Positions 34,901 to 45,850 of a DNA stretch of 64,000 bases are shown here, piece by piece. Position 1 is the first letter of the stretch, and each line of letters begins with the position of its first letter. The position numbers were made by a program, and so were the translations under genes. Origin of the DNA: Orientallactaga sibirica (lineage: Eukaryota > Chordata > Mammalia > Rodentia > Dipodidae); NCBI GenBank assembly GCA_036365145.1, contig JAEOAD010000055.1, positions 1,426,001-1,490,000 of the forward strand, written 5' to 3'. Under the pieces are notes generated by a model. That model was not told the DNA's origin. It made no database searches and was given only the letters and a program-made list of their open reading frames with translations.

Positions 34901-35139
34901 ACCTGAGAATAGTGAATTCCAGGTCAGCCTGGACTAGAATGAGACCCTATCTCAAAAAACCAAAAAAGGTCTGGGGAGATGGCTTAGCGGTTAAGGCACA
35001 TGCCTATGAAGCCTAAGGACCCAGGTTCGATTCTCTAGGTCCCATGTAAGCCAGCTACACATGGTGGCACATGCATCTGGAGTTCGTTTGCAGTGGCTAG
35101 AGGCCCTGCCATGCCCATTCTCTGTCTCTCTTTCTCTCC

Positions 35140-35182
<43 letters not shown>

Positions 35183-36911
35183 AATATTTTTAAAAATTTT
35201 AAAAAGTGCCAAATGGAAAAAGTGGCACATACATTCTTTCTCTTGCAAATAAAAAGTAAGAGCCCAGAGGCTGATTTCTCAACAAGTGTGAAACCCAAAA
35301 CTCCTTCTAATGGAAGAGGACTCATGAGACTTGGGACCTCATTCCAGACCTAATTCTCTTTCCCATGTGATCCGGGGAAGGCAGCCTCTTGCTCTGAGCG
35401 CTTGCTCACTTTACTTGTGGGTAAGAAGGTGGGCTAACTTGGTATGGTGGCTCATGCCTGTGATCCAAGCAACTGGGAGACAGAAGCAGGTGGGTATCTG
35501 TGAGTTCAAGGCCAGCCTGGTCTACATAGGGAGTTTCTGTCTCAAACATACACACACACGCATGCACGCACGCACGCACGCACGCACACGGAGGGCTGAC
35601 CATGGCATGCTGAGGTGGGAGGCAGAAGAGTATGACTGCTGGTTTGCCATTGTGTCCCCTTGAGCCAGCCCTTCTCCCACTTCAAGCCTCAATTTCTTCA
35701 TATCTGTAACATGGGGAGGGATGCCACCTACCCCCAAGGTGATTGTGAGCCTGGCACAGTCCTGGTGGAGAGAATCAGGACCTTTCCACACCTCCATCCC
35801 TCTGATCCTCTATCTTGGGGAGGGGGAGACGACTCAGCTATATGAACTGAGATCAATTATCAGCAAGATAGAGGCTGACGCCAAGGCATCCGCGGCCAGC
35901 GCCACACTCACGCTCAGAGCCCTTGGTGTAGAACTGCTTGACGGAGTCGTAGAGGCCAATGCGGACAGAGGCGAAGCTCATCTGACGCTGCAGGCCGGCC
36001 ACCAGCCCGTTGTAGAGGCTGCGGGGCCCCTCCGTGCGCACCATGGTCAGGATCGTGCCCAGCACACCACGGTACTGGGTGCTGGCCGCAGTGCGCACAG
36101 GCCCTTGACTTTCTCCTTGGATCTGCAAGGCCAAGACAGGATGGCTATTAAGCGTAGGAAGATGGTACTGTTAGGGTCCGAAAATTGCTGAAGGGAGACT
36201 CAGACTCATATAGCATGTAAAAACATAGAGCGTTTATTGTGCAGAGAAGTCCAGCATGCGGGGGTCCACCATGTGCACTAAATGGAGCCCCGAGAAGAAC
36301 TTTCTGGCTCTTTTAAAGACAGTTAAACAAAGACCTCTAACATAATTGGCTACTTTGAAAAATATAATACTTGTGCACTCCTGACTGGTTATAATTTGGC
36401 GCACGTGGGCTAAGGGGGGCTAAGGGAGGGGGGCTCTAGGGAAGGTAAATCTTCCTAAAGTGGCCAGTAAGCATATCTCACATTCTTTTACTTATAATTG
36501 GCTGGGGCCAAGAAAGGGGGAATGGCCTTAGACATCCCTGAAACCTTCCAGGAAATGACTTGTTCTTTGTTCTGTTCTCCCAGAATTTAGTTCAGGCTTC
36601 TTCAGAAATTTAAACTTAGGCCTAGCTAGGAAATATCTGATTGAAGCCTGTCATGGTGTTGGTTTGACTCTTTCGGTACTTACAGGTCTCCTGCCATCCC
36701 TCCACTCCCAGTCATTCCACTGACCCAGGAGTTTGAGCTGGGGAGGGAGATGAAATACCATCGGGGCTCTCTGCCTCATCCTCACCTGTAGGCGGACCTT
36801 AGCAGTGTCCAGAGGAAAGGTGATGAGATCTGCAATGCAGGCGGCTGTGCCAGCCCCCAGGAACTTCACAGTGGCTGTAGGGGGCACATCTGTGGCCTTG
36901 AACCCAACCAT
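31804..36911 (-). CDS. UCP2: UCP2, mitochondrial uncoupling protein 2; complete, 6 coding exons
   Basis: On the minus strand, exons 36911-36786, 36122-35912, 34298-34104, 34022-33921, 32868-32688 and 31918-31804 join to 930 nt: 309 residues and TGA, exactly the mammalian UCP2 length. Start context is A at -3 and G at +4. It is an SLC25 carrier of three ~100-residue repeats, each with two membrane helices, with PxDxxK signatures at P33 (PLDTAK), P136 (PTDVVK) and P234 (PVDVVK). UCP2 sits in the inner mitochondrial membrane. It is credited with C4-metabolite/phosphate exchange and regulated proton leak that limits ROS and insulin secretion. Residues [20 protein letters not shown] and TKGSEH separate it from UCP3. 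It lies head-to-tail upstream-neighboured by UCP3 and converges on DNAJB13. The intron between the first two coding exons holds an LTR. Confidence 0.97.
31947..32315 (+). mobile_element. Composite SINE: tS plus full B1, with target duplication
   Basis: tS (31947-32138) is followed directly by a B1 (about 32145-32310). The pair is flanked by aggttacagg at 31937-31946 and 32319-32328; the match extends to 13 bp with one mismatch. In the last UCP2 intron, antisense to the gene. Confidence 0.75.
32688..32868 (-). CDS. UCP2: UCP2 fifth coding exon
   Basis: 181 nt; acceptor CTTGGCAG, donor GTGAGC. Encodes [17 protein letters not shown] through KEGPRAFYK with the third carrier signature. Confidence 0.95.
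33921..34022 (-). CDS. UCP2: UCP2 fourth coding exon
   Basis: 102 nt; acceptor TTCTGTAG, donor GTGATT. Encodes [20 protein letters not shown] through LLKANLMT. The preceding intron is only 81 bp. Confidence 0.95.
34104..34298 (-). CDS. UCP2: UCP2 third coding exon
   Basis: 195 nt; acceptor TGCCCACAG, donor GTCCGT (canonical GT, weak after +2). Encodes [17 protein letters not shown] through EEGFRGLWK with the second carrier signature. Confidence 0.95.
35912..36122 (-). CDS. UCP2: UCP2 second coding exon
   Basis: 211 nt; acceptor CCTTGCAG, donor GTGAGT. Residues 43-112, [16 protein letters not shown] through [10 protein letters not shown], plus one base of His113. The LTR in the preceding intron ends only 46 bp upstream of this exon. 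Confidence 0.96.
36169..36653 (-). mobile_element. Solo ERV LTR in sense orientation inside UCP2 intron
   Basis: Minus-strand reading begins TGACAGGCTTC and ends GGACCCTAACA. It has TTTAAAA (TATA-like) at 36317-36311 and AATAAA at 36238-36233. Flanks are tggtac and tggtgt, a decayed 6-bp duplication consistent with an ERVK-type element. It occupies 485 of the 663 bp between the first two UCP2 coding exons. No internal genes. Confidence 0.7.
36786..36911 (-). CDS. UCP2: UCP2 first coding exon
   Basis: 42 whole codons, [20 protein letters not shown] through TAKVRLQ, ending at donor GTGAG. Contains the first carrier signature. Confidence 0.96.
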
Positions 36912-37010
36912 GATTTTGATTTCCTATTATGGTCCCAGAAGATGATGAAGAAAATTGGAGAAGGGGGCACCTTCAACCAGCAAGACGAGACACAGGAACT
37001 CTGCCGGAAT
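36912..37010 (-). other. UCP2: UCP2 5' UTR portion of first coding exon
   Basis: A pyrimidine-rich acceptor, CCTTTTGGCTTAG, ends at 37011 (minus). The ~99 nt between it and the ATG contain no upstream ATG. Mammalian UCP2 has two 5' non-coding exons, and a small upstream ORF is known in the second. I could not place that second exon with confidence in 37011-41218. Confidence 0.5.
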
Positions 37011-37162
37011 CTAAGCCAAAAGGAGAGAAGCCCCATCAGCGATGGCCCCAGGCCTCCCTGCTTACCACCCAAGCCATCCTCAACTCCACCTCCCCTGACA
37101 GCACCAAGCCCTTAAGCAGATCTCAGTGACCCTAGAAGGGAAAAACAGGAATGAGCTCTGCA

Positions 37163-37757
37163 TGAAGGGTTAATAGCCTTCCCTGAAAACTAGAGGGAAC
37201 TAAAGAGTTAATAACTGTCCCCAAGACCAGCAGAAACACGTGGCCTTGACAGGCTCGGTCTACTCCTGATGACACACTTCCCTTAGCTCAGAAAATCTTG
37301 AGGGAACAGAAACCATCTGGTGGGATAGCCTCCCAAAAAGCTTATTCTGAGCCAGGCATGGTGGCATATGCCTTTAATCCCAGCACTTGGGACGCAAAGG
37401 TAGGAGGAGTGCTTTGAGTTTGAGGCCACCCTGGGACTAAACAGTGAATTCCAGGTCAGCCTGGGCTATAGTGAGACCCTACCTTGAAAAAACAAAACAA
37501 ACAAAAAAAACCACCTTATTCTTGAGTAAAGCCACAAATAACTACAGTTCCTTATCTACTTCCCTGGACCTGCGGCTGGTCCAGTCTGTTTTTCTTAGGA
37601 TCCTCCTTATAAACTTGCACCCCAGCCTGGCTCAGTGTTTTAGCCTTCATCCCGCGGGAAGGCTGCTGCCCCTCGCTGTTTCTCTTGATAAGCAATCTGT
37701 CTGCAGCGATCAAGTCTGGTGCTCTCTTTGGCTTTTTCCTCTTACACTTTCCTTACA
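37163..37757 (+). mobile_element. Solo LTR, family X copy 1, interrupted by a B1
   Basis: Starts TGAAGGGTTAATAGCC and ends CTTTCCTTACA. TATA box TTATAAA at 37607-37613; the poly(A) signal is decayed to GATAAG at 37687-37692. A B1 (37350-37513) is inserted with an 8-bp duplication, cttattct, at 37341-37348 and 37514-37521. Antisense to UCP2, just upstream of its first coding exon. Confidence 0.75.
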
Positions 37758-40700
37758 CTGAGGTATTCAAATTTTGTTAAGCGCTCCCTCCCACTCAACA
37801 CAGGGAGTGTGGTGGGAGTTAGCCTGGTATTTCCTGGCAGCTCTCACGTAGCCCTTGGTCTATTGGTCCTGACTGCACTGATGAAGCCCTGTTTCTGTTG
37901 TGTGGATCTATTCTGGGGGCTGACAGAAGTGGGAAAAGTCCTGCCAAACCCAGGATCTGATAAGCAAAGGCGCACAGGCTTATGCTGGGGGGGGGGGTCC
38001 ACGCAGGAGAGGTTCTGATGGGTCTAGGTTTACTGAAGAGAAGGAGGGGTCAAGGTGACTAATTCAATCCTTCCCAGCCCCCACAAAGCTCAGGCCCTCT
38101 ACTGTCGATCTTAAACAAGTCTGCTTTGCTTGGCACCAGTTCACTGAGACACAGGGGACAGTATCCACTCTTACGGGGGCAGGTGATTCCAGCTGCACTG
38201 GGATTTGCAGGACATTTGCTTACAGAGGGAACAATGATCTATCACTCCATCAGGAGAAGAATGAGGAAGGGGGGAATCAGAAAAGAGGATGCTGGGTGAT
38301 CCTCAGGGCTGAGGATAAGCACAGAGCCACTAGACTCCTCCGGGCTAACAGGAGACCTGTTTCTTTTCCTCCAACATGGAGGAAATCCTCATCTTTACTC
38401 AAGGGACAAGATGGGAGGTGCAGGTTGGAGCTACAAAGACCCAGGAAACCAGAAACTGTATTTTGTTTTCAGAGTTGGACCAACACCCTTTTCACTGCCC
38501 CAGGAGGAAGTGAGCCCAGCACCCCCAGCGGGGGAGGGTGACCAGCTTCTCTTTCTCCTGAATTTACTTCTCTGATATCATTGGAGCAGCTGCTTTAAGC
38601 CCAGCTTGATTGGCTGTCCTGTTGCTGGGGCTCAGGAGGAAAGCTGCGACTGGTGGAAGGAGGATGTGGTAGAAGGTCACTTGTGCCATGGAAACAAACA
38701 GTTCACCCAGCTTCTTCCTCCTGGGCTTCACCCAGGTGGTTGAGACAAACAGGGACATCAAGAGCAACGCACCATGGCAACCGGTTCAAGAGCTCCTCTG
38801 GGGCAAGGCTGCACCTGAATCATGTTTCCCACAGCCAGAGCCCCTTGGGTAACTCCCCTTGGATAAAGGTGCTTCCAGACCTCCCCAGCTGTCGCCCCTT
38901 TCCCATATAGAGGTACTCCACACTTTGGTCCGTTCTACTGCCCCAGCCTCGCTTAATCCCACCAGCAGCTGCTGCCCTTACTGCTGTGTAAAATGAGGGA
39001 AGTCAGAATCATGTCTACAGGCTCTAAAGCTTCCCCTATTTGTTTTGCACTGTTGCCCAACTCCTTATTTCTTTCCTCCTGTTTTCTTCGGCTCCCGGCA
39101 CACACGAGGCCGTTCTGAAGGAAAGTCCCATGCTAATAAAAACAGTTCTGACACCTTTGATCCCAGCACTCGGGAGGCAGAGGTAGGAGGATCGCCGTGA
39201 GTTCAAAGCCATCCTGAGACTACATAGTAAATTCCAGGTCAGCCTGGGTTAGAGTGAAACCCTACCTCAAAAAACCAAAACCAAAACCAAAACCAAAAAA
39301 AAAGTTCTGAGAAGGTTCAAGCAATTGACATCCATTTTTCTGGGCATCAGAGACATGATGCCACAAGTCCATCACATGCCTGACCTTGAGCTGGGTTTCA
39401 GGGTGTTGTGAAGTTCAGCTAAATGAAGATCAGCTAGCCGGGTGCGATGGTGCACGCCTTTAATCCCAGCACTCAGGAGGCAGAGGTAGGATGATCACTG
39501 AGAGTTCGAGGCAACTCTGAGACTACATAGTGAATTCCAGGTCAGCCTGAGCCAGAGTGAGACCCTACTTTGAAAAACAAAAAAAAAAAAAAAAAAAAAA
39601 ACAGATGAAGATCAGCTGCTACCCAGACCCATGGACAGAGGCTGAGTTGCCACTGTGAATAGCCTGGGGGTGTTCCAAAAGCCAGGTGTTTGAGAGGGCT
39701 GAGAATTGGGGCAAAGATGACTGTACTAAAGACCCTACAAGAAAAGCAAAACCCAGACTCAGAAATTTCATCATATGTTGTAGGCCTAGAGAATTAACTC
39801 GTGTCAGAGAGCCTCGGGAACATTTAAAAAAGTATCAGCTTTGTTGCTGATTTCCAGGGTGACTTGGGACCTCAGGTTCCTCCTTTAAACAATGGGGTCC
39901 ACCGCCCTTGGTTTGCTAGTCCAGGAGACCAGGGATGATCAAAGTGTTCAGTGAATTGTGATAAGCCACTTGGGAGTAGGGGAGGAGGGCAGCAGCAGAG
40001 GCTCACTTAGCACTTAGCCTAGATAGACTCTTACCCGGGCGTGGTGCTGTGAGGTCTCACACCGAGGCCTCCACGATCAAGCTTCTCTAAAGGCGTCCCA
40101 TTCTTCAAAGCTGCCGGTGGCTATCATGGCCCAATCGCCTTGATTTTCCATAGAAAACAGCTGGGAGACTAAACACTTCAAGATCATACTATGTGTCCTG
40201 GGGGGGTAAGGACAAAGGAGCAGCGTTAGGAAGGGCGATTCCCCTTATAGGGCCACACCACAGCCACCTGCCCCAGACACACAAGCCCATTCAGTCTCTG
40301 CCTTAGGTGCCCATGGGGCAGAGATCAGGTGCACATCGGAGTGGGGGAAATGAACTCAAGGGTCTGGCCTTTCCCTTCAAAGTATCACAATGAGGGAGAG
40401 AGAGAAGCGGCAGATAGAGAGAATGGGCACACCAGGGTCTCCAGCCACTGCAAATGAACTCCAGATGCATGTGCCCCTGTGCATCTGGCTTATGTGGGTC
40501 CTGGGGACTCCAACCGGGGTTCTTAGGCTTCATAGGCAAATGCCTTAACCGCTAAGCCATTTCCTTGGCCTCTCAAAGTATCACACTTTGACTGTCTTCC
40601 AGACTCGTTTTCCTGACAAGTCTGTGGGTAGGCAGCCTCCAACACAGGAGTGTTTTGTGTGTGTGTTTGTGTGATGATTACGGGACAGTGTCTCTTCCTC

Positions 40701-41218
40701 TCCAGTCTCTTGAAAGTAGTCAGGGGACTTGCTCTGACATCAAGTGACTCAAACTCAAGGCCTTCTCCTGGCAGAGACAGCCCCAGAAACTAGAAAAGGC
40801 ATCAGGGCACATGGCTTGGGGCCACCTAGAGAGGCTCATTCTGGTTATCAGTGACGTGTAAGGCCCCACACCCACCCAGGCAAGGCAGGCTGGCATCGGG
40901 GCGGCGGGGGCGGGGGAGAGGGGCGTCGTAGGATACTGGACGCGGGCTGGAAAGAACCAAAAGGAGTTAGTGAAAGAGTGAAAGGAGCCGGGCAACCCCA
41001 GCATTCTGGAGGCAGAGATAGGAGGATGGCTGTGAGTTCGAGGCCACCTCTGAGACTACAGAGTGAATTCCAGGTCAGCCTGAAACCCTACCTCAAAAAC
41101 AAAACAAAACAATTAAAAAAACACATCTGAAGAGTGAAAGGAGAAATAACAGAGTAAAAAAAAATAACAAGCAAGAACACATACAAATTAGGTCGGGAGG
41201 AAAAGGTAATTAAAGAGA
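37758..41218. other. UCP2 5' intronic region
   Basis: B1+ 39140-39305, B1+ 39435-39602, tS- 40395-40572, shortened B1+ 40985-41120. 37758-39130 and 39603-40390 are long unique stretches that should contain the second non-coding UCP2 exon and possibly enhancers. I could not assign either. Confidence 0.55.
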
Positions 41219-41690
41219 GGAAGCACGAGGGTCCGCGCGGCGAGGATGGAGGGAGCAGGTGCAGCGGGTGCAGGGCTGGAGCCGGGCTCACCGGACCGCA
41301 GAGAGAACTTGAGCGCGAGAGGCTTTGTTCGACGGCGGGAGCAAGGGCGGGCGTGGAGACTGCGCCGACTGGGCTGGATCCGAAGGCACCGCTGGCGGGA
41401 GGAGCAGAGGGTGCGCGGGCGGCAGGGCGATGTAGTCCTGGGGGCGGGGCCCGAGGGGCGGGGTCTGCGGACGGGGCTGGGTGGGGCGGGGCCTGCGGGC
41501 GGAGCGCGGGCTCCTGCGGGCAGGGGACCAGTCCCCGCTGCAGCGGCAGGTGGCCGGCGACCGTCCACCGCGGGGCTTCCCGCCTCCTCCTCCCACCGCA
41601 CCTGCCCGGTCCCAGGGGACCCGGGTACCTAAAGGCTGGGGTGGGGCTGGGCGTCCAGCGGACAGGATGGCGCTCAGAAAGTGAGAAGGC
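41219..41690 (-). promoter_or_regulatory. UCP2: UCP2 CpG-island promoter and likely non-coding exon 1
   Basis: The only long CpG-rich, GC-rich block in the window. It contains GC boxes of the GGGGCGGGG type at about 41441, 41456 and 41482, and no TATA box. It lies about 4.5 kb upstream of the UCP2 start codon on the minus strand, consistent with the known TATA-less UCP2 promoter and long 5' introns. Long open frames on both strands here are composition artefacts. Confidence 0.75.
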
Positions 41691-43919
41691 AGAGCAGGCG
41701 CGGCCCAGGCATGGGAGAGTGCGGAGTGGACGGACGGGAGCCTCAGCTAGCGGATGGTCGTGGGGTGGCAGGTGGGGACGAACACGAAAACAAGCAATAC
41801 TTGATTGAGCCTTGTGGCCCGACTGACATGCATTCGGGGAGTAGGGAATGGAAATTGGCCTCTATTTGTCTCTGAACTTTAAAAAATATATGTTTTTATT
41901 TATTTCTTATTTATTTTCGAGGTAGCGTCACTATCCCAGGCTAACATGGAATTCCTATGTAGTCTCAGCGATCCTCCTACTCCAGCCTCCTGACTGCTGG
42001 GATTAAAGGCGTGAACCACCACGCCTGGTTTATGTTTTTTTGTTGTTTGTTTTGTTTTGTTTTTATGTTCCTATCTTGTATACCCTCTGTTCCATTATTT
42101 GTTTCCATCCTGTGGGCATCACAGGACTACTTTATTAAGGATGAGATCAGGCAGTGGAACGCTTTTCTTTGCCTACACTGTAAGTGCCAAGGGCATAAAG
42201 ACATCTGCCAAGGACCCATATATACTGTAGTAGAGGCTCATTAACTTTTTTTTTTTTTTTTTTTTTTTGGTTTTTCGAGGTAGGGTCTCACTCAAGCCCA
42301 GGCTGAGCTGGATTCATTAGGTAGTCTCAGGGTGGCCTTGAACTCACCGCGATCCTCCTACCTCTCCCTCCCGCGTGCTGGGATTAAAGGAGTGCAACAC
42401 CACGCCTGGCTCATTAACGTTTAAAAAATATTTCTATTTAATTATTTGCAAGTAGAGAAAGAAGAGTATGGGTGTGCCAGAGCATGTAGCCACTGCACAC
42501 AAATGCGCCACCATGTACACCTAGCTTACTTAGGTACTGGAGAATTGAACCTGGGTCCTTAGGCTTCACAGGCAAGCGCCTTAACTGCTCAGCCATATCT
42601 CTCTAGCTTCCTCATTAAGATTTTGATACAGTAAGTTTGAGGTTTCTCTGCCAATGCACCAATATATGAGAATTTTGGGATGGCCCTGGATTCTTATGAA
42701 TTCAAAGACTTGAAATCCACAGACTAGGGGTAAGGTTTACAGAAAGTTTTGTATTTTCGAGGTAGGGTCTGACTCTAGTCCAGGCTGACCTGGAATTCAC
42801 TATGTAGTCTCAGGATGACCTTGAACTCACAGCAATCCTACCTAAGCCTCCTGAGTGCTTGCAGGCATGGGCCTTGACTGCTGAGCCATCTCTCCAGCCC
42901 TGAGAGAGGGAGAACGTTTTCTATTGGAATATAAGTGTTAGAAGGCTTTCTTTTCTACACAGGCTATGTGTAACAATTTCCTCACAAATTTTCTCATTTA
43001 AATCAGAGCTAAACAAAGCTTGGCATAGTGGTACATGCCGTTTAATCCAAGTGCTCAGAAGGCTGAGGCAGGAGGATTGTGGGTTCCAAGCCAGCCTGGG
43101 TTACAAAGTGAGACTCTGTCTCATAAGACCAAAAATAATTCAGAGCTAAACAATGGCCTTCCATAGTAAATTTCTCTAGAATTCCAGTCTCTTTCTGTTG
43201 TGGCAACATGACAGTTGTTTTGTAGTTCAGTCTGTAGGGGCTTCCTCTGTGGCCGTTGCAAATGACTGTACTTTCGTTTGCTCTGACCAGGAAGACAATC
43301 AGGTTTTCCATTCTCATCACTGACCTTTCTGGGTGCGAGTCTGCTACTTGCATGCACCCTAGCGACATACCCACAGAAATTCCTGTGAGCCCACGCTGTT
43401 CTTACCATTTGCGATGCATTTATAAGCATTCGTATATAGACACAATTCTCTTGGTAGTTGTTTTATCAGATGAAAAGGGTTCCTTCCATCTTGTGATTCA
43501 GCACTATAAAAATACCTGAATTAGCAGGGTATAGTGGCACATGCCTTTAATCCCAGCACTTGAAAGGCAGAGGTAGGAGGATCACCATGAGTTCAAGGCC
43601 ACCCTGAGACTACATAGTGAATTCCAGGTCAGCCTGGGCTAGAGTGAGACTCTACCTCAAAACAAAAAACAAAAACAGAAGCCGAGCGTGGTGGTGCACG
43701 CCTTTAATCCCAGCACTTGGGAGGCAGAGGTAGGAGGATCACCGTGAGTTCGAGGCCACCCTGAGAATGCATAGTGAATTCCAGGTCAGCCTGGACTAGA
43801 GTGAGACCCTAACTCGAAAAACCAAAAAAAACAAAACAAAACACCAAAACCAAAAACCAAAACAAACAAACAAAAAAAACCCTGAAGTAGTAATTACTTC
43901 GAGATCATGACTCTAAAAC

Positions 43920-43977
<58 letters not shown>

Positions 43978-44292
43978 TTTTGTTTTGTTTTTCGAGGTAG
44001 GGTCTCACTCTGGTCCAGGCTGACCTTGAATTCACTATGTAGTCTCAGGGTGGCCTCGAACTCTCAGTGATCCTCCTACCTCTGCCTCCCGAGTGCTGGG
44101 ATTAAGGGCATGCACCACCACGCCCGGCCCAAAATAATAATATTAAAAAATAAAAGGATGAGCCAGGCATGGTGGCGCACGCCTTTAATCCCAGCACTCG
44201 GGAGGCAGAGGTAGGAGGATTGCCATGAGTTGGAGACTACATAATGAATTCCAGGTCAGTCTGAGTTAGAGTGAGACCCTACTTTGAAAAAC

Positions 44293-44329
<37 letters not shown>

Positions 44330-44628
44330 CCAGGCTTGGTGGCACATGCCTTTAATCCCAGCACTCAGGAGGCACAGGTGGGAGGGTCGCTATGAGTTCG
44401 ATACCACCCTGAGACTACATAGTTAATTCCAGGTCAGCCTGGGCCAGAGTGAGACCCTACCTTGAAAAAAAAAAAGAAGAAGGGTGCTGAAGAATCAGCA
44501 GTTATGGTACTTGCTCTGCAAAGCAGATGTACAAAATGGCATATGCAGCAAGTGGAGGTCCTGATGTGCCTATGTCTCTGTCTGTCTCTTTCTCTATATA
44601 TATATCTCTGCTTGCAAATAAATAACAA

Positions 44629-44660
<32 letters not shown>

Positions 44661-45850
44661 AAACCTAAAACCTGTCTTACATATCCGATGGTTTCTGAAA
44701 TTTTATAGCTTTGGATAATAAAATAAATAAGACTTTGACTTCCGGATATGAATCTTGGTTAAACAATCTAATACAATGAGGAATCCCAATCTAATGGGCT
44801 GGATTCACTGGTGAGGAACCATGGAGAGAAGCAATGTGTATTATTATTATTATTTTAGGCAGGGTCTTGCTCTAGCCTAGGCTGACCTGGAATTCACTAT
44901 GTAGTCTCAGGGTGGCCTTGAACTCATGGCGATCCTCCTACCTCTGCCTCCTGAGTGCTAGGATTAGAGGCATGCACCACACCTGGCTCTTTTATTATGT
45001 TTTTTTTTTTCTATTTTTATTTAATTCTTTGAGAGAGAGAAAGAGGCAGATAGAGAGAAACAGAGAATGGGCATGCCAGGGCCTCTAGCCACTGCAAACA
45101 AACTCCAGACGCATGTGCCCCCTTGTGCATCTGGCTTACGTGGGTCCTAGGGAATTGACTGGGTCCTTATCATTAAGCCATTTCCTCAGCCCTCTTTTAT
45201 TATGTTTAAAAAAAAAAACATTTCCCGGAAAGATGGCTTAGCAGTTAAGATACTTTCCTGCAAAGCCAAAGGACCCAGGTTTGATTTCCCAGGACACACA
45301 TAAACCAGATGCACAAGGGGGCACATTTGTCTGGAGTTCATTTGCAGTGGCTGAAGGCCATGGAGTATCCATTCTCTCTCTTTATCTGCCTCTTTCTCTC
45401 TTTATGTCTCAAATAAATAAATTAAAAATTAAAAATTAAAAAAATAACTTTATTTATTTGAGAGAGAGACAGACAGAAAGAAAGAAGCAGACAGAGTGAA
45501 TATAGGTGCACCATAGTCTCCAGCCACTACAAATGATCTCCAGACACGTGAGCCTGTGTCTTACACTTCAGAATGATTGCCTAGCAGAGACCAGAGAATA
45601 GTGTTGGGGCGCATCAGAGCTTCAAGGTTTTTTTTTTTTTTTTTAATATATTTTATTTTATTTATTTGAGAGAGAGAGAGACAAAGAGGAAGATAGAGAT
45701 GATGGGTGTGCCATGGCCTCTAGCCACTGCAAACTCCAGACACATGCCACCTTGTGCATCTGGCTTTACGTGGGTAATGGGGAGTCAAACCTGAGTCCTT
45801 TGGCTTTGCAGGCAAGTGTCTTAACTGCTAAACCATCTCTGCAGCCTGCT
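41690..45850. repeat. UCP2-UCP3 spacer, part 1
   Basis: B1- 41905-42030, B1- 42248-42415, tS- 42420-42605, B1-/tS- fusion 42755-42900, old B1+ 43020-43130, B1+ 43520-43680, B1+ 43680-43880, TA microsatellite 43925-43973, B1- 43974-44130, B1+ 44160-44330, B1+ 44330-44475, tS+ 44480-44665, B1- 44840-44990, tS- 45010-45195, tS+ 45220-45440, partial tS- 45440-45560, tS- 45645-45850. 43131-43519 is unique, no gene recognised. Confidence 0.75.

Larger units (their letters stand above)
32316..35911. repeat. Repeats in UCP2 introns
   Basis: Intron between coding exons 4 and 5: a scrambled B1 with − and + halves at 32980-33080, then B1+ 33100-33235, 33240-33390, 33445-33605 and 33714-33825. Intron between coding exons 2 and 3: truncated tS+ 34515-34612, tS+ 34613-34800, B1+ 34820-34970, tS+ 34970-35180, older murine-type B1+ 35430-35545 and CACG microsatellite 35549-35588. 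Confidence 0.7.

Noticed and set aside
36866..37072. Minus-strand frame overlapping the UCP2 start codon, a possible upstream ORF
   Set aside because: Its ATG codons lie before the likely splice acceptor ending at 37011, so they would be intronic in the spliced mRNA. The known mammalian upstream ORF starts in a separate exon not placed here.
41188..41808. Long open frames on both strands, rich in Ala, Gly, Pro and Arg
   Set aside because: They lie in the GC-rich CpG island, overlap in several frames and have no recognisable domains. They are composition artefacts of the UCP2 promoter.
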